DNA from: Microvirga thermotolerans
GTDB taxonomy: Bacteria > Pseudomonadota > Alphaproteobacteria > Rhizobiales > Beijerinckiaceae
NCBI RefSeq assembly: GCF_009363855.1
Contig: NZ_CP045423.1
Location: 434,001-498,000 of the forward strand
DNA length: 64,000 nucleotides
Direction of reading: 5' to 3'
A program made the position numbers and the translations under genes. This document shows, in pieces, positions 58,048 through 64,000 of this stretch (position 1 is its first letter; each line of letters opens with the position of its first letter). Below the pieces are notes generated by a model. The model made no database searches and had not been told where the DNA came from. It worked only from the letters and a program-made list of their open reading frames with translations.

Positions 58048-59571
58048 ATGGCCACGAACGACTCCCTCGCCGCGCTCAACGAGCGCATCGCCGCCGTCAA
58101 CGATGTCCTGAACGCGGCATCCGTGCTCACCTGGGATTCGCGCACCATGATGCCGCCGGGCGGCGCGGAGACCCGCGGGCACCAGATCGCGACCCTGACC
58201 CGCCTCGCCCGCGACCTCCTGCTCGCGCCCGAGACCGCGGCGGCCCTCGACGCCGCGGAGCGCGCGGTCGCGGATCTGCCCGAGGATTCCCCCGAGCGCA
58301 GGATCGTGGCGCAGACGCGTCACGCGGTGATCCACCACGGCCGCGTGCCGGCCTCGCTCATCCAGGAGCGCGCGGCCCTTCGCACCGTCGCGCAGGCGGC
58401 CTGGATCGAGGCGAGGGCGAAGAGCGACTTCGCGATCTTCGCCCCGCACCTGGAAAAGACCCTCGCGCTCTCCCGCGCCTATGCGGACTGCATCGGCTGG
58501 AGCGAGCATCCCTACGACGCGATGGTCTCCATCTACGAGCCGGGAGAGACCGCCCGCAGCCTGAAGGCGCTGTTCTCGACCCTTCGCGCGGGTCTCCTGC
58601 CGATCCTCGATGCGGCCCGCTCCCGGCCGGCGCCGCGCTCGGACTTCCTGTTCCGCGACTTCCCGGAGGAGGGGCAGAAGGCGTTCGGCCTCGCCCTGGC
58701 GCAGAAGCTCGGCTACGACCTCTCGCGCGGGCGTCTCGACACCACGGTGCATCCCTTCGAGGTGTCCTTCACCCGCAACGACGTGCGCATCACCACCCGC
58801 TACAACCGCAACTACCTGCCGGCCTCCATCTTCGGCACCGCGCACGAAACGGGACACGGCCTCTACGAGCAGGGCGTCGACCCCGCCTATACCCGCACGG
58901 CCCTCGCCACGGATCTCGTCGGCCTCTACGCGGTGGGCGGCACCAGCTTCGGCGCGCACGAGTCCCAGTCGCGCCTGTGGGAGAACCACGTGGTCCGCAG
59001 CCGGACCTTCTGGCACCTCCACTTCCCCGAGCTCCGGTGCCACTTCCCGCAGCAGCTGGCCGATGTCAGCGCCGAGGGGTTCTACCGCGCCGTCACCCGC
59101 GTCGAGCCCGGCTTCATCCGCGTGGAGGCGGACGAGCTGACCTACGACTTCCACATCATGCTGCGCGTCGAGATCGAGTGCGCCCTCATGGACGGGTCGC
59201 TCGAGGTGGCCGACCTGCCCGGCGCCTGGAACGCCGCGATCGCCCGCGACCTCGGCCTCACGGTCCCGGACGACGCCAGGGGCGTCCTCCAGGACGTGCA
59301 CTGGTCGACCGGCTATATCGGCTCGTTCCCCACCTATACGATCGGCAACGTGATGGCCGCGCAGATCATGGAGACCCTGCGGCGGAACGACCCCTCCCTG
59401 GAGGATGCGGTCGAAGCGGGCGAGTACGCGGGGCTCGCGGAGGCGCTGCGCGCGAAGGTGTGGCAGCACGGCCGCCGCTTCCGGCGGGAGGAGCTGCTCG
59501 TCCGCGAGACGGGGCGCGGCCTCGATCCCACGCCCTACCTCTCCTATCTCGCGGAGAAGTACGCCGCCTGA
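58048..59571 (+). CDS. M32 family carboxypeptidase
   Basis: A 507-residue zinc carboxypeptidase of the Taq/Pfu type. Metal and catalytic motif HETGH (266-270), with the typical DTTVHPFE and GTSFGAHESQSRLWEN regions and a C-terminal GYFPTYTIGN-like segment (GSFPTYTIGN). Cytosolic; it removes C-terminal residues from peptides. It follows the ABC ATPase by 22 bases, so it probably processes the imported peptide. Confidence 0.95.
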   Translation: MATNDSLAALNERIAAVNDVLNAASVLTWDSRTMMPPGGAETRGHQIATLTRLARDLLLAPETAAALDAAERAVADLPEDSPERRIVAQTRHAVIHHGRVPASLIQERAALRTVAQAAWIEARAKSDFAIFAPHLEKTLALSRAYADCIGWSEHPYDAMVSIYEPGETARSLKALFSTLRAGLLPILDAARSRPAPRSDFLFRDFPEEGQKAFGLALAQKLGYDLSRGRLDTTVHPFEVSFTRNDVRITTRYNRNYLPASIFGTAHETGHGLYEQGVDPAYTRTALATDLVGLYAVGGTSFGAHESQSRLWENHVVRSRTFWHLHFPELRCHFPQQLADVSAEGFYRAVTRVEPGFIRVEADELTYDFHIMLRVEIECALMDGSLEVADLPGAWNAAIARDLGLTVPDDARGVLQDVHWSTGYIGSFPTYTIGNVMAAQIMETLRRNDPSLEDAVEAGEYAGLAEALRAKVWQHGRRFRREELLVRETGRGLDPTPYLSYLAEKYAA

Positions 59572-59576
59572 TCCGC

Positions 59577-60338
59577 TCAGGCCGGCGCCTCGCCGCCGCG
59601 GGCCTTCCGGGCGAGAGCGACGAGCGCGGGGCGCAGCTCCGCGCTCCGCGACAGGCGCTGCGGAAAGGAAAGCCGCACGACCTCGTCGCCGCAGGCGAGC
59701 TGGGCTCCCTCCGGGTCGAGCCCCGTCAGCCGCCAGGCGCCCGGGCGCGCGCCGCACAGCCGCTCGGCATAGAGCGCGACCGTGTCCGCATGATCCTCGT
59801 TCATGTGCGCCACGGCCTCCGCCTCGAGATCCGCGAAATCCTCCAGCCCCGCCAGGTCGGTGAGCAGGTCGGCGGCCTCCATGCGGTAGGCGCGGCCGAA
59901 GCCCGCGTTCAGGCTCGCCCCCTGGACGGCGAGGCGCCAGAACGAGAAGTCCGGAAAATCGACATAGAGCGCGGCCTTCGGGTGATGGGCGAGGTAGCGG
60001 CGCCTGAGCGCGCCATGTTCGGCCGACATGCGCTCCACGCGCTGCGCGAGCGCCCGGATCGTCAGGCGCGGGTGGGCGAGGGGATCCCCCTTGCCGATGT
60101 CGGAGAGAAGAAGCGAGCAGCGGGGCTCCCGCTCCATCAGCCGCGTATGGATCGAGAGCTGCGAGGTGAGGAGGACGGGCGTGCCGTCGCAGGCGGTCGC
60201 AACCCCCACGAGGCTCGCGAAGGGAAAGCCGCCCTCCGGGTCCACCGTCGCCAGGGCGCCCGAGCGCGAGGTTCGCAGAAGGCGCTTGGCCGTGGCGCGC
60301 GCCTCCTCGTCGACGGGCAGGGTGGGGTCGTGGCTCAT
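59577..60338 (-). CDS. HugZ-like heme-utilisation/pyridoxamine 5'-phosphate oxidase-fold protein
   Basis: A 253-residue split-barrel flavin-type protein. N-terminal part (about 10-150) has the PNPOx-like barrel (LRTSRSGALATVDPEGGFPFASLV), and the C-terminal ~85 residues form the DUF2470 domain (AVAHMNEDHADTVALYA), the usual HugZ architecture. HugZ proteins bind or degrade heme in some bacteria, but many family members do not. Convergent with the carboxypeptidase gene, 5 bases apart. Confidence 0.88.
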   Translation of the reverse strand: MSHDPTLPVDEEARATAKRLLRTSRSGALATVDPEGGFPFASLVGVATACDGTPVLLTSQLSIHTRLMEREPRCSLLLSDIGKGDPLAHPRLTIRALAQRVERMSAEHGALRRRYLAHHPKAALYVDFPDFSFWRLAVQGASLNAGFGRAYRMEAADLLTDLAGLEDFADLEAEAVAHMNEDHADTVALYAERLCGARPGAWRLTGLDPEGAQLACGDEVVRLSFPQRLSRSAELRPALVALARKARGGEAPA

Positions 60339-60469
60339 GGCGTATCCTCGGCCTCTGGGGATGTGCGGCGCGCCGCGCCATGATAGCCGAAGGCACGGGC
60401 GGCCGCACGGCCTGCGCCCGTTGTGGAAAACCGTTCCCGCTCCGCCGCAGAAGGATCCAGACCCGAGCC

Positions 60470-61129
60470 ATGAAACCCGTACGCGCCATTCTCTTCGACC
60501 TGGACGGCACTCTCGTCGACAGCGCCCGCGACCTTCGGGAGGCGGTCAACCTCCTTTTGGCGGAGGAGGGGCTGCGGCCGCTGAGCCTCGACGAGGTGAA
60601 GGGCATGGTCGGGGACGGCGTGGCCAGGCTCGTCGAGCGGGCGCTGCGCGCCACGGGAGGCGACGCGGCGCGGCTCGACGCGCAGGTCCCGCGGTTCATG
60701 GATCTCTACGGGGCCCGCGCAACCCGGCACACGGTGCCCTATCCGGGCGTTCCGGAGGTCCTGGCGCATCTCCAGGGACGGGGCCTGCGCCTCGGCGTGG
60801 TGACGAACAAGCCGCGTCGCGCGACCCTCGAGATCCTGAACGCCCTCGGCCTCGCCGGCTTCTTCGGATCGGTCGTGGCGGGCGATACCCTGCCCGAGCG
60901 CAAGCCGGACCCCGCGCCCCTGCGGCACGCGCTCGCCGAGCTCTGCGCGGCGCCGGAGGAGGCGCTCATGGTCGGCGACAACCACCACGACGTGCAGGAC
61001 GCCCGTGCCGCGGGCCTGCGGGCGGTCGCCGTCACCTACGGCTACAGCCACAGGCCCCACGGCGAACTCGGCGCGGACGCCCTGATCGACGCCATGCCCG
61101 AACTGGTGGCGTGGCTCGGCCTGGAATGA
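60470..61129 (+). CDS. gph: Phosphoglycolate phosphatase (HAD family)
   Basis: A 219-residue HAD phosphatase. Motif I FDLDGTLVDSARDL (Asp10 nucleophile, Asp12), motif II VVTNKP, motif III Lys in RKPDPAP and motif IV VGDNHHDVQDA. The ATG at 60470 is chosen because upstream in-frame residues are not conserved; its ribosome site is weak. It removes phosphate from 2-phosphoglycolate; other HAD substrates remain possible. Confidence 0.88.
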   Translation: MKPVRAILFDLDGTLVDSARDLREAVNLLLAEEGLRPLSLDEVKGMVGDGVARLVERALRATGGDAARLDAQVPRFMDLYGARATRHTVPYPGVPEVLAHLQGRGLRLGVVTNKPRRATLEILNALGLAGFFGSVVAGDTLPERKPDPAPLRHALAELCAAPEEALMVGDNHHDVQDARAAGLRAVAVTYGYSHRPHGELGADALIDAMPELVAWLGLE

Positions 61130-61191
61130 CGGCATGGAGTGACGGGCCTGCCGACCTGCGGCGTCCGGAAGGCGGCACGATCCGCCGTCGC

Positions 61192-61443
61192 TCAGATCCG
61201 CTCCCCGCGCATGTCGCGGACGGTGCGGCCGATCATCCCGTATTTCGTCCGGGTCACCTTCAGGTCCCGGAACCAGTTGACCAGATCGCCCCAGGGGTCG
61301 TTGATCTGCCCGAGCCCGGCGATGAAGGCGACGACCGTCCCGACCTCCGTCCGGCCCCGCACCACGAAGTAGCCGGTCGCCCGGATCAGCCCGGCGAGGC
61401 GTGGCGGCGTCCGGGGGAGAAGGTGCCGGAATCGCCTCTGGCG
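61192..61443 (-). pseudogene. Remnant of an ABC exporter transmembrane domain
   Basis: Minus-strand reading from about 61443 to a TGA at 61192 gives a continuous ~80-residue peptide with YFVVRGRTEVGTVVAFIAGL, GQINDPWGDLVNWFRDLKVT and TKYGMIGRTVRDMRGERI, matching the end of ABC exporter membrane domains. A stop lies in frame upstream (near 61490) and no start codon or ATPase domain is present, so it is a truncated relic. The family call rests on remembered similarity and should be searched. Confidence 0.55.
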
Positions 61444-61926
61444 GGTGAAGCGCCCCGAAGGGGCCGCGAGGCGTCCATGGCCGTGTCACCGTCCTTCGGT
61501 CGCGGGCGATTCCGAAGGATAGCTCCGGGGCGCCGGTCCGGGATTGCGGCAGATCAATCGCCGACGGGATTCGTCCGGGTGCCGGTTCCGCCCCGCGTCC
61601 GTGAGGAGGAGGCCGAACGGGCATCCGATGCGGCCGCGAGCGAAGGGCTCGGTTCACAACATGTGCGGGAGAGGACCGACCGGCCCTGGATCGCCGCCCG
61701 CGCGGTATGCCGGGAGGTGCGGGAACTTGGTGGAGCTGAGGGGATTCGTCGGCGGGCATGATCGACTCGCGTAGTTCTCGTACGAGGAGGCTGGGGCTGC
61801 GCGGATTTATGGTCAAGCTGGCCTGGGAAGCTCTCCCAGGCCATGAAGTTCGAGACTACTGCCGGGCCGTCGAAACAGCGCGAGGCCCGCCGATCACAAT
61901 GAAGTTCGAGAAAGACTGGCCGAAGT
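61444..61926. other. Gap with no supported gene; contains a perfect hairpin
   Basis: About 480 bases in which all frames are broken or look random. It contains the 10-base perfect stem TGGCCTGGGA-AGCTC-TCCCAGGCCA (61819-61843) without a T-run, and ATGAAGTTCGAGA as a 13-base direct repeat (61843 and about 61899). Confidence 0.55.
61819..61843. repeat. Perfect inverted repeat (hairpin A)
   Basis: TGGCCTGGGA pairs with TCCCAGGCCA around an AGCTC loop. A related hairpin with the same TGGCCTGG/CCAGGCCA arms lies at 63730-63755. Confidence 0.7.
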
Positions 61927-62166
61927 TCACAGCCAACCCTGCTCGCTCCGCTTCCAGATGTATTGGCTCAGATGCGAGCGCACCTCAGATTTGCGCTGAT
62001 CTTCAAGGTTGGCGAAGACAAGCACGATCTTCCGGCCATCCCGCCACATGGCCCATTTGGAGCCTTGCTCGCCGAAGTATTTAACGTGATCTTCGAGAAT
62101 AACGTCGTGAATAGCCTTCGGCTTCCGTGAAGGCTTAATAGTATAAGTGTAGGGCAAATTGCTCAT
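61927..62166 (-). CDS. Small hypothetical protein
   Basis: A 79-residue protein, basic and aromatic-rich, MSNLPYTYTIKPSRKPKAIH at the start. TGAGG lies 6 bases before the ATG, supporting translation. Base composition is visibly lower in GC than the chromosome, as is its upstream region, suggesting foreign origin. I recognise no family. The pattern (DHVKYFGEQGSKWAMWRDGR) suggests a small folded protein rather than random sequence. Confidence 0.55.
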   Translation of the reverse strand: MSNLPYTYTIKPSRKPKAIHDVILEDHVKYFGEQGSKWAMWRDGRKIVLVFANLEDQRKSEVRSHLSQYIWKRSEQGWL

Positions 62167-63153
62167 AATAACCTCAGATAATTATATATTGAGATTACCT
62201 GAGCGGCTCATAATCGTCATTATTCTTTATAAATTGACGCCAATTCGTACGATATGCTTTAATAAATACAGATGCGAGGCGCTTCTAGCCTGCATCAGAT
62301 ATATCGCTCAGGAGTGTACAGGGGCCGCCTCCGCCCCAGCAACGGCATCCGGGACCACCTGACCGGCGCACCGTAGGCAGAGCGACCCACGAGACGGACA
62401 TCCCGCCCTGAGATGGTAGGGAGTAACGGCTGCTCGGCGGACAGGAGTTCCGCGAAAGGCATTCCAGAAAAGAGGAGAAGTGTGTCGTGCTCGATTTGAC
62501 ACCTCTCCGCGTACGGCCTGATCCCTCAACAGTCGGGCGTACGAGCTTCCAATCTTCAGATTGAATAACCGTCACGGTCATAACGTTCGCCGGAGTCGCA
62601 AGGTCCGGTCGGGTGAAAAAGGCTTTTAGAGCGCACCCGCCGGGGAACCCCCACACTCACGAGTAGGCGGAGCGGACCGGAGAAAGGGCCGTCATGTGCT
62701 GGTCTCGGGTGACCGCCAGCCGCCGGATAACACCGGCAAGCGGCTGTTGAGCGTCCACGACTCAGGGTGTGAACGTGCTGTCTCTCTTCTGCTTGCTCAA
62801 TTCGAGCAGGCAGGGGGGAGAAAGCGTGTGATCTTGGGTGTGAACCAGAAGATAGATTATTCGAGACAGGTTTGGATCATCACAGCAGATCACTGCTGAT
62901 GCCTGGAGCGCGAGCGATCACGAGCCTGCGAGTGATCGAGAACAGCGACAGGCATCAGCGGATCAGGGGTGCGCAGCAGCCCTGCCTCCATGAGCTTCTT
63001 CTCGTACGACTGATCCAAGAGCCCATCTCGTGATGGCCGAAGTTCGTGATGAGCCCGAGTTCTCCATGAAAATATCGACGGGAAAGAGCCCACTCCGGTA
63101 GGTTCTGATTATCGGCCTTGAGCGCCGTTGATTAATTTTAGGAGCTATTTTTT
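62167..63153. other. Hairpin-rich non-coding stretch, possibly a structured RNA or decayed element
   Basis: Nearly 1 kb without a supported gene. The first ~120 bases are AT-rich. Within 62437-62959 I find several good stems: 62474-62508 (GGAGAAGTGT/ACACCTCTCC, one mismatch), 62510-62543 (CGTACG... closed by GTACG), 62610-62639 (CGGGTG/CACCCG), 62717-62746 (CAGCCG-CCGG-ATAACA-CCGG-CAAG-CGGCTG), 62791-62811 (GCTTGCTC/GAGCAGGC) and a nested repeat at 62895-62959. No tmRNA, RNase P or group II intron core is recognisable. Confidence 0.5.
62895..62959. repeat. Nested inverted repeat
   Basis: Outer arms GCTGATGCCTG (62895-62905) and CAGGCATCAGC (62949-62959), 11 perfect bases; inner arms CGATCAC (62915-62921) and GTGATCG (62932-62938). 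Lies about 200 bases before the small tandem genes and could be an operator, attachment site or RNA element. Confidence 0.7.
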
Positions 63154-63441
63154 ATGTCATTTGGACATCATCATACAATCATGACGACGGGCCTTAGCTC
63201 GTACGACATGGCCGAAACCGCGTACGAACTTGCTCTCATCACATCCGGACTGCTTGGCCCTGAGGGCAAGACTTGGGTTCTCGACATCGAGACGGACATG
63301 ATCACCTTCCGCTTCCAGGAGCAGGGCGATCTTCATCGCCTGCGCCAGCGCCTCGACGAGCTTCTGCCGCCCTCCGTTAATCCCGAGCCATGCACCGATG
63401 AGACAATCATGGATGAGGAGGTCCGCGATTATGCACACTGA
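63154..63441 (+). CDS. Hypothetical protein, first of a tandem pair
   Basis: A 95-residue protein with AGGAGC 8-9 bases before the ATG and an AT-rich leader. Begins with a His cluster (MSFGHHHT), then AYELALITSGLLGP and DMITFRFQEQGDLHRLRQRL. No family recognised. Its stop overlaps the next start by 11 bases. The arrangement and composition resemble small genes of phage or plasmid modules. Confidence 0.65.
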   Translation: MSFGHHHTIMTTGLSSYDMAETAYELALITSGLLGPEGKTWVLDIETDMITFRFQEQGDLHRLRQRLDELLPPSVNPEPCTDETIMDEEVRDYAH

Positions 63442-63721
63442 TCACTCCTTCACGCATATCGTCTCTGAGGGAGACATCTGGCTGAAAGCCAAGGACCTGA
63501 AGGCTCGCATGGAGAGCACGGGGCTCGACACCGAGGGGCTGTACTTCGAGGACCTCGCGCATCAGGTCATGGTGCGCGATCTGCGGGACCGGGCGTATGA
63601 GATGGAACTCGACGATCCCGAGATCGCCTGGGACTTCAACCACCTCACAGGCGAACTGGAGGTCGAGTGCTCCTTCGCAACTGTGACCGACATGGTGGCG
63701 TTCAAGCGCGCTATTGCCTGA
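63431..63721 (+). CDS. Hypothetical protein, second of a tandem pair
   Basis: A 96-residue acidic protein starting inside the previous gene. The C-terminal pattern GELEVECSFATVTDMVAFKRAI recalls the previous protein (DMITFRFQEQGDLHRLRQRL): a beta strand, then an Asp and an amphipathic helix, so the two may be distant duplicates. No family recognised. A strong hairpin follows directly. Confidence 0.65.
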   Translation: MHTDHSFTHIVSEGDIWLKAKDLKARMESTGLDTEGLYFEDLAHQVMVRDLRDRAYEMELDDPEIAWDFNHLTGELEVECSFATVTDMVAFKRAIA

Positions 63722-63729
63722 TATCGTGA

Positions 63730-63755
63730 TGGCCTGGGGGATCGCCTCCAGGCCA
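63730..63755 (+). terminator. Hairpin after the tandem genes (hairpin B)
   Basis: TGGCCTGG...CCAGGCCA with a GC-rich loop, 9 bases after the stop, followed by CTTCTC. Probably a weak terminator. Its arms are shared with the hairpin at 61819-61843. Confidence 0.5.
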
Positions 63756-63829
63756 CTTCTCATGTAGCCACGGTGTTCGTACGGCTTCTCGACCGTCCTG
63801 GAACCGTGTTCGATCAAGGAACTTCCGGA

Positions 63830-64000
63830 TCAGGCAGCCTCAATGACGAGGTCCTTGGCTTGCAGCCGCCCGGCCCTCAATGCGCTGTAGTAGCTCGACC
63901 TGGAGATGCCGAGGATACGGCAGGTCTCGGGCACTGTGGTGGCCGGGTCATCATGGGCGAGCAGCACCTGCCGGATCAGCGAGGGCGTGAGCTTCGGAGT
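63830..64000 (-). CDS. C-terminal end of a resolvase/invertase-type recombinase (partial)
   Basis: The minus strand reads from the window edge to a TGA at 63830, 56 residues: PKLTPSLIRQVLLAHDDPAT, then ETCRILGISRSSYYSALRAG. This is the C-terminal helix-turn-helix pattern of small serine recombinases (resolvase/Hin type), where LTP..I...  precedes the recognition helix. The catalytic domain would lie outside the window, so this is only a probable call; a transposase-type HTH is the alternative. Confidence 0.6.
   Translation of the reverse strand, partial: TPKLTPSLIRQVLLAHDDPATTVPETCRILGISRSSYYSALRAGRLQAKDLVIEAA

Noticed and set aside
62159..62362. 67-residue plus-strand frame in the AT-rich patch
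   Set aside because: No ribosome site, crosses the start of the minus-strand small gene and shifts from AT-rich to GC-rich composition midway; looks random.
62285..62656. Minus-strand frames across the hairpin-rich stretch
   Set aside because: Three overlapping frames are open but none has a ribosome site, a family motif or the third-position GC bias of the real genes.
62437..62959. tmRNA, RNase P RNA, group I or group II intron
   Set aside because: None of their conserved core sequences (tmRNA-like ends, P4 helix, domain V, P/Q/R/S) is visible.

Overview
The window is GC-rich chromosomal DNA, with short intergenic gaps and many 1-4 base start/stop overlaps. It most likely comes from an alphaproteobacterium of the order Hyphomicrobiales (Rhizobiales), perhaps a Microvirga/Methylobacterium-like lineage. 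The order rests on gene content: the hemC-hemD-mic60-hemY block, a DUF1674 protein, DUF4170 and DUF6356 proteins, the ScfR-type regulator beside isocitrate lyase, and the heme oxygenase-bacteriophytochrome operon. The genus is inference only.

Layout. 1-1343: C-terminal part of an MFS transporter, a small membrane protein and an L,D-transpeptidase. 1359-4061 (minus): an AhpD-like protein, an ECF41 sigma factor and a cyclopropane-fatty-acid synthase, with an ECF41-type promoter in front. 4141-10513: DUF1674 protein, htpX, rsmB, heparinase-like protein, purH. 10521-11273: palindromic repeats around a small GIY-YIG gene. 11334-16911 (minus): acs, DUF1761 protein, EVE protein, gpsA, acetyltransferase, tsaD. 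17089-21811: hemC, hemD, mic60, hemY, then tRNA-Thr. 22140-31822: a PAS/GGDEF/EAL protein, a cation efflux protein, a CHASE2 cyclase paired with a giant FecR-TPR-beta-barrel protein, and a single-domain response regulator. 32232-37362: TerB-like protein, glutamine amidotransferase, cupin protein, ScfR-type regulator, isocitrate lyase, DUF4170 protein. 37537-41373: osmoprotectant ABC transporter. 41475-45789: heme oxygenase, bacteriophytochrome, response regulator and receiver-kinase in one overlapping operon. 45841-52367 (minus): GntR regulator and six hydrolase/oxidoreductase genes, divergent from 52474-59571 (plus), a dipeptide/oligopeptide-type ABC transporter with an M32 carboxypeptidase. 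59577-61129: HugZ-like protein and phosphoglycolate phosphatase. 61192-64000: a decayed or foreign stretch with a truncated ABC-exporter remnant, AT-richer DNA, small orphan genes, about 1 kb of hairpin-rich DNA and the C-terminus of a recombinase.

How the genes work together. Four local systems stand out. (1) The FecR-TPR-barrel protein and the CHASE2 cyclase are 12 bases apart and look like an envelope-to-cAMP signalling pair. (2) The back-to-back peptide importer and amidohydrolase cluster looks like one uptake-and-degradation island for a peptide-like, iso- or beta-linked, or cyclic amide compound; the substrate is unknown. (3) The heme oxygenase makes biliverdin for the red-light receptor encoded immediately downstream, followed by two output proteins. 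(4) The ECF41 unit carries its own predicted promoter. The remainder is core metabolism and housekeeping.
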